From NCBI GenBank assembly GCA_035695045.1, contig DASSEX010000086.1, positions 1 to 64,000 of the forward strand: a stretch of 64,000 bases of DNA. Direction: 5' to 3'. The translations under genes and the position numbers were made by a program. The stretch comes from DASSKP01 sp035695045. GTDB lineage: Bacteria > Actinomycetota > Actinomycetes > JAFAQI01. Below, in pieces: positions 1-9,632 of this stretch (position 1 is the stretch's first letter; every line of letters starts with the position of its first letter). The notes beneath the pieces are model-generated. The model did no database searches. It saw only the letters and a program-made list of their open reading frames with translations, and was not told the DNA's origin.

Positions 1-487
1 ACTTGTAGCTCTTCGCCTCGCCGAACTCCCCCGCCGCCTCGCGCCAGCCCTTGGCCTTCACCCCGAGCTGCTTGCCGAGCAGCGCGACGAAGATCTTCGC
101 CTTCTGCTTACCGAAGCCCGGCAGCGCTTCGACTCTCTTGAGCAGGTCTGCCCCGTCCTTCGCGTCGCGCCAGACCGCCGCTGCGTCGCCGTCGTACTCG
201 TCGGCGACGACCCGGCACAGCTGCTGCACCCGCCCCGCCATGGAGCCGGGGAACCGATGGATCGCCGGCGGTGCGGCGAACACCTTCGCCAGCTCGTCGG
301 GGTCGCAGCCGGCGATGTCTCCGGCGTCGAGGTCGCGGCCGAGTCGCTGTCTCATGTGCAGCGGACCCTTGAACGCCCACTCCAACGGGATCTGCTGGTC
401 GAGCACCATGCCGATCAGCAGCGCGAGCGGGCTCTCCGACAAGAGTTGGTCGGCCTCGGGATCCTGCGCAAGACAGAGCTGGGTCAC
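1..487 (-). CDS. HhH-GPD type DNA glycosylase (3' part outside window)
   Basis: About 162 N-terminal residues are present; the gene runs off the left edge. The GTG at 487 is the first start after an in-frame TAG. A helix-hairpin-helix is visible near residues 124-140 (LPGFGKQKAKIFVALL), preceded by an LIGMVLDQQIPLEWAFKGP segment typical of HhH-GPD base-excision proteins of actinobacteria. The family removes damaged bases; I cannot see a clear catalytic Asp after the HhH motif, so the substrate is unknown. It is divergent from the SIR2-like gene, with only 25 bases between the starts, so the two promoters must overlap or lie inside the genes. Confidence 0.8.
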   Translation of the reverse strand, partial: MTQLCLAQDPEADQLLSESPLALLIGMVLDQQIPLEWAFKGPLHMRQRLGRDLDAGDIAGCDPDELAKVFAAPPAIHRFPGSMAGRVQQLCRVVADEYDGDAAAVWRDAKDGADLLKRVEALPGFGKQKAKIFVALLGKQLGVKAKGWREAAGEFGEAKSYK

Positions 488-512
488 ACGCTCAACCTAA
501 CGCCGTCACTGC

Positions 513-2141
513 TTGCCCGGATGCCGCACGGGGCACGAATCGAGCAGGGCCGGTCATGTCTTCGTCGTGCACGGTGACCTGACCCATCTCGCCTGCGACG
601 ACTGGCTGCTGCCGACCGACCGTGACCTGACGCTCCCCGAAACCTGGCTTCCCGTCTTCGCCGAGGACGCCGTACGCCGCCAGGACGGAACCCCACGCCT
701 CGCGATCGATGCGCCGGCAGCGTTCTGCGAGGGGGCCAGACGTGTTCTCCCCGTCCCGGACAAGGCACGTGCGATCGGGACAGGGGACTCACCGCTCACC
801 CAGGGGCGCCCCTGGCTGCTCGACGTCGGCGAGAACTCCGACGTCGGCGAGGACTCCGAGGTCGACGCGAAGTGGCTCGTCGACGGCGCACGGGAGTGGC
901 TCGACGCGGTCACCCATGACCGCCGGCGGATCGAGCGCTCGCAGCCCTTGCTCGGGCTGCCGCTCGTCGGCACCGGCGCGGGCGGCGCGTCCGCGCGTCG
1001 CGACGCGGTGCTCGCCGAGCTTCTGCCCGCGCTGCGCGAACATGCCGAACGCGCTGACGTGGACGTCGCGCTGGTCCTCAACGACGAGCGCGACCATGCA
1101 GCAGCCCAGGACGTCCGACGAGCGACCGACATGTCCTGGCCGTTCGACGAGGCGCAGCTTCGCGCCGCGGAGGCGATCGCGTCCCTCGCGGACGCCGGGC
1201 GACTCGCGCTCTTTCTCGGCGCGGGCGTCAGCCGCACGGCGGGGCTCCCGCTGTGGGACGAGCTGATGACGGAGCTGCTCGACCTCGCCGACGTCGAGGG
1301 CGAGCCTCGCGACACGGTGACGCGCCTCGGTGTTCAGGACCAGGCCGAATACGTCGCCCGTCGGCTGGGCGGCGGCGGTGAGGAGCTCCACGACTGGATG
1401 CAGCGTCGTTTCGCCACTCGTCCGCACGGTCTCGCTCATTCGCTGCTCGCTGCGCTGCCCTCGCGTGAGGCAGCGACGACCAACTGGGACTCGCTGTTCG
1501 AGCAGGCCGTCGCCGACACCGGTGACGCACTTGCCGTGCTTCCGTACGACGACCCGGACGGTGCGGACCGGTGGCTGTTGAAGCTGCACGGCGACGCGGC
1601 GCGCGGCACCGGGATCGTCGTACGTCGCCAGGACTATCTGCGCTTCTCCGCAGAACAGAGCGCTCTCGCCGGCATCGTGCAGTCGCTGATGTTCACCCGG
1701 CACATGCTTTTCGTCGGGTTCTCTCTCGTGGACGACAACTTCATCCGTATCGCCGACGACGTCACGCGCATCGTCGACCGCTACGCCGGCCGGGAGCGCG
1801 AGCAACCGAAGCTGGGCACGACGGTCGGCCTGCACGACGACCCGGCAAAGCGGGCGTTGTGGCCACATCTCGAGCACGTCGTCGTCGCGGAGGGTGAGAT
1901 GGACACAGCGGAGCGTGCTCGTTGCCTCGAGGTGTTCCTTGATCTCGTCTCGGCCCGCATCGACCGCGGCGCGAGCTACCTGCTGGACGAGCGCTACGCC
2001 GGACTGCTCGGCGACGCCGACCGTCGGCTGGCCGAACACCTCACGGGAATCGTGGAGGATGCCGAGGCGTTGCGCGACTGCGTGTCCTGGCCGTCCGTGG
2101 CCGCGCTTCTGCACAGCCTGGGCACCCCGGACGTGACATGA
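513..2141 (+). CDS. SIR2-like NAD-hydrolase-type protein with macro-domain-like N-terminus
   Basis: 542 residues. The C-terminal half is a SIR2-like fold: FLGAGVSRTAGLPLW (residues 234-248), TTNWDSLFE (322-330), LKLHGD (356-361) and FVGFSLVDDNF (400-410). The Asn of TTNWD and His of LHGD, the NAD-cleaving residues in ThsA/DSR-type SIR2 proteins, are both kept. The N-terminal part has VHGDLTHLACDDWLLPTD (19-36) and LGLPLVGTGAGG (147-158), which resemble the first strand and the phosphate-binding loop of macro domains. By family analogy it may cleave NAD, with the macro-like part sensing ADP-ribose-like ligands; that pairing is inference. Start uncertain: ATG 513 has no clear ribosome site and GTG 567 is an alternative. 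No phage genes or other defence genes adjoin it. Confidence 0.75.
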   Translation: MPGCRTGHESSRAGHVFVVHGDLTHLACDDWLLPTDRDLTLPETWLPVFAEDAVRRQDGTPRLAIDAPAAFCEGARRVLPVPDKARAIGTGDSPLTQGRPWLLDVGENSDVGEDSEVDAKWLVDGAREWLDAVTHDRRRIERSQPLLGLPLVGTGAGGASARRDAVLAELLPALREHAERADVDVALVLNDERDHAAAQDVRRATDMSWPFDEAQLRAAEAIASLADAGRLALFLGAGVSRTAGLPLWDELMTELLDLADVEGEPRDTVTRLGVQDQAEYVARRLGGGGEELHDWMQRRFATRPHGLAHSLLAALPSREAATTNWDSLFEQAVADTGDALAVLPYDDPDGADRWLLKLHGDAARGTGIVVRRQDYLRFSAEQSALAGIVQSLMFTRHMLFVGFSLVDDNFIRIADDVTRIVDRYAGREREQPKLGTTVGLHDDPAKRALWPHLEHVVVAEGEMDTAERARCLEVFLDLVSARIDRGASYLLDERYAGLLGDADRRLAEHLTGIVEDAEALRDCVSWPSVAALLHSLGTPDVT

Positions 2142-2299
2142 CCCACGGCCGTCTGGCATCATGGTGGGTCGCGCCGCGGAACATCCGCGGCGTCGCGCAC
2201 GTTGGACCTACTGGCTGGTAAACGTCGCAGCCCGCTCCAACGTCTCAACCAGTGACAGCCCGTGACCACCAACTATTGCCCTGGGGGGCATGAATCACC

Positions 2300-3508
<1,209 letters not shown>

Positions 3509-3531
3509 CCGGCTGAGAGCAACCTCACAGG

Positions 3532-3566
3532 ACCGGGTCCGGCCGCTTGGCCGGGCCCGGTTCTGC
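3532..3566 (+). terminator. Terminator hairpin after sigma factor
   Basis: Arms accgggtccggcc (3532-3544) and ggccgggcccggt (3549-3561) pair over 13 positions with one G-U, loop gctt, followed by ttctgcg. It lies 23 bases after the sigma stop codon and separates it from the next small gene. Confidence 0.85.
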
Positions 3567-3679
3567 GTCGTACCCGCCCTATTCGGCAGGTGAGACCTGG
3601 GTTTCCAAGCCGCTGCCGGGGTAATTACGCTGCGCCAACCGCACAACGGACCCCACACCCGTCTAGAGGAGAGGCCCGG

Positions 3680-3889
3680 ATGAAGACGTCGACGATGTCG
3701 CTCTTCGAGCGCGAGATGCACGACCAGGTCACCGCGGCACGCGCCGCCGTCGACGAAGCCGGCCGCCGCAGTGACCCCCTGCTGCTGCAGGCCGCGCAGA
3801 GCCATCTGGAAGGCCTGATCGACCTGGCCCGGCGCAACGGGCTCATCATCGAGGCGGAGCCGGACGCCGCTCCCGCCACGGCCGTCTAG
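3680..3889 (+). CDS. Small hypothetical protein, 69 aa
   Basis: A good ribosome site (agaggagagg) precedes ATG 3680. The product is a soluble, alanine-rich helical protein: a basic/acidic helix (FEREMHDQVTAARAAVDEAG) then QAAQSHLEGLIDLARRNG and an acidic tail. No cysteines or membrane segment. I do not recognise a family. It stands between two hairpin-bounded units, downstream of the sigma terminator and 45 bases before an SDR gene, so it may be expressed on its own or with the SDR. Confidence 0.75.
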   Translation: MKTSTMSLFEREMHDQVTAARAAVDEAGRRSDPLLLQAAQSHLEGLIDLARRNGLIIEAEPDAAPATAV

Positions 3890-3934
3890 CCCGGTGCCTC
3901 GTGGGCCCGCCGAGGGCCCGGGCAGAATGCCCTC

Positions 3935-4858
3935 ATGAGTGCACTGTGTGACGGCCGGATCGTCATCGTCACGGGAGCGGGTCGCGGCATCGGCCGCGAA
4001 GAGGCTCTCGAGTTCGCCCGGCAGGGCGCGCGCGTCGTGGTCAACGACGTCGGCGTCGCCCGGGACGGCACCGGTGAGGACGCCACGCCGGCGCAGAGCG
4101 TCGTCGACGAGATCAAGGCGCTCGGCGCCGAGGCGGTCGCGAACTACGACGACATCTCCGACTTCGACGGCGCGAAGCGCGTCGTACAGACCGCTGTCGA
4201 GTCGTTCGGTGGCCTCGACGTCGTCGTCAACAACGCGGGCATCCTGCGCGACCGGATGCTCGTCAACATGACGATCGACGAGTGGGACGCCGTCATCAAG
4301 GTGCACCTGCGCGGGACGTTCGCGATGGCCCACCACGCGGCTGTCTACTGGCGCGAGCGGTCGAAGGCCGGGGACGACGTCGACGCGCGGCTCATCAACA
4401 CCTCGTCGTCGTCGGGCATCTACGGCAACGTCGGCCAGAGCAACTACGGCGCTGCGAAGGCGGGCATCGCGGCGTTCACCGTCATCACCGCGATGGAGCT
4501 CGAGCGCTACGGCGTCACGGTCAACGCGGTCGCGCCGGCAGCACTGACCCGGATGACCGAAGACCTCGTCCGGTGGCAGGACGACGGCAGCGACAAGCCG
4601 GCCTGGGACCCACGTGATCCGTCGAACATCGCCCCGCTTGTCGCGTGGCTGGGCTCGAAGGAATCGCGCGGCATCACCGGCCGGGTGTTCAACGTGAAGG
4701 GCGGTTACGTCTCGGTGGCCGAGGGCTGGGTCGCCGGCCCGGCAGAGGACAAGGGTGCGCGCTGGGAAGCCGGCGAGCTCGGTGAGGTCATCCCCCGGCT
4801 CGTCGCCGAGGCCCGCGCCAACAGCGACACCAGCGGGGCCACCCCCACGACCTCCTGA
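3935..4858 (+). CDS. SDR-family oxidoreductase (hydroxyacyl-CoA dehydrogenase-like)
   Basis: 307 residues, Rossmann fold. Cofactor loop TGAGRGIG near residues 13-20, NNAG near 98-101, and catalytic Ser (TSSSSGIYG), Tyr and Lys (NYGAAKAG). The NDVGV segment after strand 2 and the overall length match the (3R)-hydroxyacyl-CoA dehydrogenase branch (MFE-2/HSD17B4-like) rather than short FabG enzymes, and it resembles the second such gene at 26519-27424. Likely NAD-dependent and cytosolic, acting in fatty acid or steroid side-chain oxidation; substrate is inference. It is the last gene of its unit and is followed by an inverted repeat. Confidence 0.88.
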   Translation: MSALCDGRIVIVTGAGRGIGREEALEFARQGARVVVNDVGVARDGTGEDATPAQSVVDEIKALGAEAVANYDDISDFDGAKRVVQTAVESFGGLDVVVNNAGILRDRMLVNMTIDEWDAVIKVHLRGTFAMAHHAAVYWRERSKAGDDVDARLINTSSSSGIYGNVGQSNYGAAKAGIAAFTVITAMELERYGVTVNAVAPAALTRMTEDLVRWQDDGSDKPAWDPRDPSNIAPLVAWLGSKESRGITGRVFNVKGGYVSVAEGWVAGPAEDKGARWEAGELGEVIPRLVAEARANSDTSGATPTTS

Positions 4859-4885
4859 CTCCCGCTGCACGGTCCTTCCCTCGAG

Positions 4886-4957
4886 CGAACGTGATCCACT
4901 TCGCGCACGGCTGAGCGGGGCAGTGATCACGTTCGGGCGAAGTTGATCACGTTCGGT
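4886..4957. repeat. Intergenic inverted/direct repeat cluster
   Basis: The 19-base arm 4886-4904 (cgaacgtgatccacttcgc) is the reverse complement, with one mismatch, of 4937-4955. The core tgatcacgttcgg occurs twice in tandem, at 4924-4936 and 4945-4957. It can fold as one long hairpin or two alternatives. It lies between two genes read in the same direction and lacks a T-run, so it may be a terminator or a repetitive palindromic unit. Confidence 0.7.
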
Positions 4958-5003
4958 CAGTGTGGGCGGGCTTTGGACGGCGGGCAGGGGGCACAAGCGG
5001 GGC

Positions 5004-5780
5004 ATGGACTCCCTTGACCCGGAGGCCCGCGGCATCTTTGCCGAGGGCAGACAGCTCTACGTCGGTGTCGTCACGAAGAACGGCCCACACGTCACTCCCG
5101 AGCTCTACGCGAGCCTCGGCGACGACCTGTGGTTCGCGACCGCGGCGACGACACTCAAAGCAAAGGCCGTACGCCGAGACGGTCGCGTGGGCGCGATGGT
5201 GCGCGTCGGCTCCCGCGCCGCCGTCGTCACCGGCGAGGCCGAGGAGTACGACGTCGCCGACCCGCTCGCCTTGCTCGGCAACGCCCGCGACGCGATGAAG
5301 GCACTGCAAGCGGTCGGCGCGTTCACGTTGCGCAACGCCGCAGACCTCGGCGGTTTCGCGCGCGACCTCGTGGCCGGCCGACTGCCCTCGCGCAAGCCGC
5401 CGCGACGGGTCCTCGTGCGGTTGCGGCCGGATCACTCGGCTGTCGTCGATGCGGGCGGCCTGCCGGGCGACCGGGACGCAGTTCTCGGATGGTCCGCCGA
5501 CGGGGCGCCACTCGTGCTGCCCGCGCGCTGCGATGACGCGATGCAGACGGCATGGGTTCCCGGTGCGCTACCGCCGCAGCTCGCGATCGGCGGAGAGCCG
5601 GCCGCCGCGTGCCTGGCCGTCGACGCCTACGTCGCCCCCGGACCGGCCGCGAAGACAGGGCTACTGCGTCGCGGGACCGCGACGCCGACCCGTGAGCAGG
5701 ACGTCGTACGGCTCGAGCTTCAGTCGCAACGGGACACGACATGGGACGGCGCCGAGACCAGGACGGTCCCGGCGCCGTGA
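5004..5780 (+). CDS. PPOX-like flavin/F420-binding-fold protein
   Basis: 258 residues from ATG 5004; an earlier in-frame ATG (4962) would add an unlikely glycine/arginine-rich leader. The N-terminal 100 residues have the split beta-barrel pattern of pyridoxamine-phosphate-oxidase-like proteins (YVGVVTKNGPHVTPELYAS, LWFATAATTLKAKAVRRD, VGAMVRVGSRAAVVTGEAE). The C-terminal 150 residues form a second, less recognisable domain. The flavin or F420 cofactor, and the substrate, cannot be assigned. Its stop faces the minus-strand gene at 5788, leaving 7 bases between them. Confidence 0.7.
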   Translation: MDSLDPEARGIFAEGRQLYVGVVTKNGPHVTPELYASLGDDLWFATAATTLKAKAVRRDGRVGAMVRVGSRAAVVTGEAEEYDVADPLALLGNARDAMKALQAVGAFTLRNAADLGGFARDLVAGRLPSRKPPRRVLVRLRPDHSAVVDAGGLPGDRDAVLGWSADGAPLVLPARCDDAMQTAWVPGALPPQLAIGGEPAAACLAVDAYVAPGPAAKTGLLRRGTATPTREQDVVRLELQSQRDTTWDGAETRTVPAP

Positions 5781-5787
5781 CGAGCGA

Positions 5788-6147
5788 CTACGCGTAGCCG
5801 AGGGTCGCGAGGCTTTCCAGCTCGATGCCGACCAGCTGCTGGACCGCCTGGTCGCTGCCGCCGCCGTACAGGTTCTGCTCGAAGTCGGTGACGATCATCG
5901 ACGCCTGCGTCGTGAGAGCGAGGTTCTCCGGCTCGAGCAGGATCTTCTGGAGCTCCTCCACCTCACCCTGGATCAGCATGAAGCCGCCGACGGTCCCGGT
6001 GAGGGAGATGTACTCGGTGTGGGCGTGGATGCGCCCCTGCTTCGCGAGCTGCTCGAACCGCTCGATCGCCTTCGCGAACACCTCGAGACCCTTGGTCTCG
6101 CGTCCCGGGATGTTTGCTCCCCAGCGCACCAGCACGGCACCAGTCAT
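5788..6147 (-). CDS. Conserved hypothetical protein, 119 aa
   Basis: ATG 6147 is fixed by a textbook ribosome site (aggaggagg at 6160-6152). The product is a small cytosolic alpha/beta protein (GAVLVRWGANIPGRETKGLEVFAKAIERF, a TGTVGGFMLI strand and a C-terminal helical segment). The pattern resembles dimeric ferredoxin-like small proteins, but I do not recognise a named family. It is divergent from the P450 gene, with 125 bases between. Confidence 0.78.
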   Translation of the reverse strand: MTGAVLVRWGANIPGRETKGLEVFAKAIERFEQLAKQGRIHAHTEYISLTGTVGGFMLIQGEVEELQKILLEPENLALTTQASMIVTDFEQNLYGGGSDQAVQQLVGIELESLATLGYA

Positions 6148-6272
6148 GGAACCTCCTCCTCGAGGGGTGTGATGCGCCTCACAATCACCCCGCCGGCCGG
6201 GCGTGACCATGGCCCGATGTAGCCAGATGTCCGGCGAACCGGACCCAACCTCCGTCGCCCGTAGCCGAGTCC

Positions 6273-7706
6273 ATGCGGCATCCTCGGAGAATGGCGCGAT
6301 CGACGGTTTTCCGCTGGATGGTGCAGTCCGTGGGACCGCAGATGATGCTGCGCCGCGCAGCGAAGAACGGCGAGCTCGGCGCCCGGCTGGCCATCGACCG
6401 CACGCTCTGGGCCGACCCGTTCCCGACCTACGAGCGGATGCGCGCGATCGGCGAGATGCAGCACGGGGGTCTGGTCTCGTCGACCACGTCGCACAAGATC
6501 GCGAGCGAGGTGCTGCGCAGCCCTGCGTTCCGCGTCGGAATCGGTTCGTCCGAGCGACTGTCGCCGCTGGCCCGCCGGATGATGGCGATGTCGACCGACC
6601 CGGAGGCGGTCGGACCGGCGGAGCCGCCGTCGATGCTCGCCGTCGACCCGCCCCAGCACACGAAGTACCGCCGTCTCGTGTCGAAGGTCTTCACTCCCCG
6701 GGCGATGGCGGCGATGGAGCCACGGGTGGAGCAGATCGCCACCGAGCTGCTCGACGAGATGGAGCGGCACGAGACCGTCGACCTCGTCGACATGTACGCC
6801 GGCCCGCTGCCGGTGCGCGTGATCTCGGAGATTCTGGGTGTGCCCGCCTACATGCAGGACTCGATGCTGGAGTGGGGCAACGCCGCTGCCGTGACGCTCG
6901 ACCCGGCCTTGCACTACCGGCAGTTCCGCGACGCAGCGCGTGCCTTGCGACGCATTCACTCGTGGCTGGACAACCACCTCAAGGAGCTCCGGCGCAACCC
7001 CGGTGACGACCTGCTGAGTCGGCTCGCCTTGCTCGTCGATGAAGGCGAGAACCTCGACGACGTCGAGCTCCGCTCGACGGCGCTGCTCGTCATCGGCGCC
7101 GGCTTCGAGACGACGGTCAACCTCATCGGCAACGCCGTCACGCAGCTGCTCGCGCACCCCGACCAGCTCGCGTCGCTCAAGGCGGACGCATCCGGCTGGG
7201 CCAACGCCGTCGACGAGGTGCTGCGCTACGACTCGCCGGTGCAGGTGACTGTGCGCATCGCCGGCGAGGACACCAACGTGTGCGGTCATGACATCCCCGC
7301 GGGCCGCTTCGTCTCGCTGATGCTGGGCGGCGCCAACCGCGACCCCGACGTGTTCGAGGACCCGCAGCGGTTCGACGTGACTCGCGCGAACGCACGGGAC
7401 CATCTCGGGTTCTCCGCCGGCATTCACTTCTGCCTCGGGGCGTCACTCGCCCGGATGGAAGGTGCCGTCGCGCTGCGCATGCTGTTCGAACGCTTCCCGG
7501 ACCTGGCGCTCGCCGGTGAGCCGGTCCGGCGTGAGCTGCGCGTGCTGCGTGGCTACGAGCACATGCCGGTGTCGCTGCGCGGCCGGGCGTCTCAGCCCGC
7601 GGTCGACGCCGCGCGCAGACGGAACACCATGCGCACCTCGTCCTTGCACGGGTCGGACGGCAGCGGCTGGACGTCCCCGGTCTCGACGAACCCGAGCCGC
7701 TCGTAG
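6273..7706 (+). CDS. Cytochrome P450
   Basis: 477 residues, soluble bacterial class. I-helix motif GAGFETT (residue 276 region), K-helix ExxR at EVLR (E315), and heme loop GFSAGIHFCLG with the axial Cys at 387. It performs O2- and electron-dependent hydroxylation; redox partners are not encoded nearby and the substrate is unknown. Start is ATG 6273 or ATG 6291. The family normally ends near HMPVSLRGR, but this frame continues about 38 residues of Arg/Ser-rich sequence that lie antisense to the convergent GNAT gene, giving a 115-base overlap. Confidence 0.93.
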   Translation: MRHPRRMARSTVFRWMVQSVGPQMMLRRAAKNGELGARLAIDRTLWADPFPTYERMRAIGEMQHGGLVSSTTSHKIASEVLRSPAFRVGIGSSERLSPLARRMMAMSTDPEAVGPAEPPSMLAVDPPQHTKYRRLVSKVFTPRAMAAMEPRVEQIATELLDEMERHETVDLVDMYAGPLPVRVISEILGVPAYMQDSMLEWGNAAAVTLDPALHYRQFRDAARALRRIHSWLDNHLKELRRNPGDDLLSRLALLVDEGENLDDVELRSTALLVIGAGFETTVNLIGNAVTQLLAHPDQLASLKADASGWANAVDEVLRYDSPVQVTVRIAGEDTNVCGHDIPAGRFVSLMLGGANRDPDVFEDPQRFDVTRANARDHLGFSAGIHFCLGASLARMEGAVALRMLFERFPDLALAGEPVRRELRVLRGYEHMPVSLRGRASQPAVDAARRRNTMRTSSLHGSDGSGWTSPVSTNPSRS

Positions 7707-8125
7707 AAGCGGTGCGCCCGATCGTTGCCGCGGGTCACCCAGAGCCCGACGACCTCGGCCGCCGCCTCGTCGCGCGCCCACTCGAGCACCACATCGACGA
7801 GCTGGTCGGCGACTCCGCTCCCCCGATGTGACGGCGCGACCCACATGCTGACCAGGTCGATGTCGGCATGGTGCCCGTCCTCGTGGTTGCGGAACCCGCC
7901 GGCCAACCCGACGCACTCGGCATCGACGAACGCGAGGGCGGTGAAGCGGTCAGAGCCGCTCGACCCGCCGGCCGCCCGCTCGTCCCACTCGGCGGCGGTC
8001 CGCGCAACCTCGGCAGCGTAGGTGGAGCCGAACGCGGACGGCGCGTCCTGCAGGGCGCGGAGCCGGACCTTGCGAAGCACCGCGCCGTCGGCTGCGGACA
8101 CTCGCCGTACGACGACATCCGTCAT
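7592..8125 (-). CDS. GNAT-family N-acetyltransferase
   Basis: 177 residues. The acetyl-CoA loop is VAPSHRGSGVADQLVD (family pattern V-x-P-x-x-R-G-x-G), followed by the HRFYERLGF motif that closes the fold. It would acetylate an amine of a small molecule or protein; the substrate is not predictable. ATG 8125 overlaps the upstream TMEM175 stop by four bases (ATGA), so it is the last gene of a coupled three-gene operon. Its 3' end overlaps the convergent P450 by 115 bases. Confidence 0.88.
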   Translation of the reverse strand: MTDVVVRRVSAADGAVLRKVRLRALQDAPSAFGSTYAAEVARTAAEWDERAAGGSSGSDRFTALAFVDAECVGLAGGFRNHEDGHHADIDLVSMWVAPSHRGSGVADQLVDVVLEWARDEAAAEVVGLWVTRGNDRAHRFYERLGFVETGDVQPLPSDPCKDEVRMVFRLRAASTAG

Positions 8126-8763
8126 CGCAGCTGCTCGAACAGGTAGTAGAGCGCGAGCAGGAACTGCAGCGCGAGCGCGGCACCCGGACTGACGAAGGCG
8201 ATCCCGATCGTGGCCGCGTAGACGAACGTGCCGACCGAGAAACGCGCGATCGAGGCCCACTCCTGCTGCGGGCTCATGTCGTGGTCGATGAGACGCCGAT
8301 GGCGGACGGCGTAGGTCCAGATCAGGCTGAAGGCGATCGCCGCAAGCGTGAGATTGGCGCCGTACACGGCCTCGGCCACCTTGGCGTCCGTGCCGCCGTC
8401 GCCCAGGTGGCGTGCGATGAGGCCCGTGGGGAACGGCAGCAGAGCTGTCCAGAGCAGAAGCAGCAGGTTGAGGAAGAGCATCGAACGGTCGATGCGGCGG
8501 ATCTGCTTGAACATCGAGTGGTGGTTGACCCACATGATGCCAATGACGAAGAAGCTGGACAGGTACGCCGCGAACTGCGGCCATTCGTCGACGAGACCGT
8601 GCCACAGTCGGCCGCGAGCAACGTGCGGGACGTGCAGCTCGAGGACGAGCAGCGTGATCGCGATGGCGAAGACGCCGTCACTGAAGGCCTCGAGCCGATC
8701 GGTGTCGGCCGCATCGCCGCTTCGGGCGGCAGGCACCTCGCCCGCCGTCGATGCGCTGGTCAC
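8122..8763 (-). CDS. TMEM175-family potassium channel-like membrane protein
   Basis: 213 residues from GTG 8763. The signature R-xxx-FSDGVFAIA is at R22/F26-A34, followed by five further hydrophobic spans, i.e. one six-helix repeat as in bacterial TMEM175 proteins, which assemble as tetrameric K+ channels. It sits in the cytoplasmic membrane. The start overlaps the upstream ABM stop (GTGA, 8760-8763) and its stop overlaps the GNAT start, so translation of all three is probably coupled. The biological link between a K+ channel and the two enzymes is not evident. Confidence 0.9.
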   Translation of the reverse strand: MTSASTAGEVPAARSGDAADTDRLEAFSDGVFAIAITLLVLELHVPHVARGRLWHGLVDEWPQFAAYLSSFFVIGIMWVNHHSMFKQIRRIDRSMLFLNLLLLLWTALLPFPTGLIARHLGDGGTDAKVAEAVYGANLTLAAIAFSLIWTYAVRHRRLIDHDMSPQQEWASIARFSVGTFVYAATIGIAFVSPGAALALQFLLALYYLFEQLR

Positions 8764-9074
8764 GCAGGGAGGCCCTTTGCGCTGACGGGCGTCAGCCGAT
8801 GCACCTCCGGACGGCCGGCGAGCAGGCCCCGCATGTTCGCTCCCGCGGTCGCGAGGGCCGCGCCACCGGCGTGGTTCGCGGCCGCATCGGCGGAGGGGTA
8901 GAACTCGTAGAACCAGAAGACACTCGGGTCCTCGTTGTCCTGCGCCGCCGCATAGACCAGCGTCTCCGGCTCGGTCTGGTCGACGGCGGTCACGAGCTCG
9001 GTGATGACAGCCCGCAGCTCGTCCGCCTTGCCTTCGACCGCAGTCAGCTTCGCCACCACCGCGACCTGCGTCAT
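8760..9074 (-). CDS. Antibiotic-biosynthesis-monooxygenase (ABM) fold protein
   Basis: 104 residues, dimeric ferredoxin-like ABM pattern: VAVVAKLTAVEGKADELRAV at the N-terminus, then VYAAAQDNEDPSVFWFYEFY and a C-terminal strand. Family members include cofactor-free quinol monooxygenases (YgiN) and heme-degrading enzymes; here the quinol-oxygenase-like branch fits best by length. It is the first gene of the ABM-TMEM175-GNAT operon. Confidence 0.85.
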   Translation of the reverse strand: MTQVAVVAKLTAVEGKADELRAVITELVTAVDQTEPETLVYAAAQDNEDPSVFWFYEFYPSADAAANHAGGAALATAGANMRGLLAGRPEVHRLTPVSAKGLPA

Positions 9075-9132
9075 GCAACTCTCCCGATGCCCGCCGATGG
9101 AATCTGACGGACGATAACCTCCGCGCGGCCCT

Positions 9133-9576
9133 TCAGGCGTCCGGATAAGTCCGCTGCGGGGTGATGATCACCGCAGCGCTGCGCTCCTCGGCGAGCGTCC
9201 GGTCGTAGGTGTCCCAGTCGTCATGGGTGCCCCCCGCGGCGACGAAGACCTTGCGCAGGATGAGGCGCAGCGTCTCCGCGTCGATCTCGAGGTGTGGGTC
9301 GTCGGGCCCGAAGATGTCGACCGTTCCTTCGACCGCAGCCCACCGCCAGCCCGCGCGCGCCACGATCGTCGCCCTCGGGTCGGCGCGCAGGTGTTCCAGC
9401 TTGCGGAGGCCACGGGCGACCAGCCCCACTGCAGGCTCTCCCGTGAGCGGGTGCGGCAAGACGCCGGCGTTGACGACTGCCGCCGCGATTCCACCGCTGT
9501 TGCGCAGCATGCTGAGAACGCAGAGACCGTGGTCCTGGCTCGCAATCTCGTCGAACGACGCCAGCTGATCGCTCAT
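9133..9576 (-). CDS. PPOX-class F420-dependent oxidoreductase-like protein
   Basis: 147 residues from ATG 9576. Split-barrel features include GLCVLSMLRNSGGIAAAVVNAG at the start, LRADPRATIVARAGWRWAAVEG in the middle and ITPQRTYPDA at the end, the arrangement of actinobacterial F420-binding PPOX proteins. Expected role is reduction of a small substrate using reduced F420 or FMN. It is divergent from the ArsR gene; the intervening region contains the ArsR palindrome, so the two could share control. Confidence 0.82.
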   Translation of the reverse strand: MSDQLASFDEIASQDHGLCVLSMLRNSGGIAAAVVNAGVLPHPLTGEPAVGLVARGLRKLEHLRADPRATIVARAGWRWAAVEGTVDIFGPDDPHLEIDAETLRLILRKVFVAAGGTHDDWDTYDRTLAEERSAAVIITPQRTYPDA

Positions 9577-9632
9577 GCCGCCATCTTGACCGAGATTGCG
9601 GGCCACTTGCGGAGCTGTCTGCCGCTATTGAC

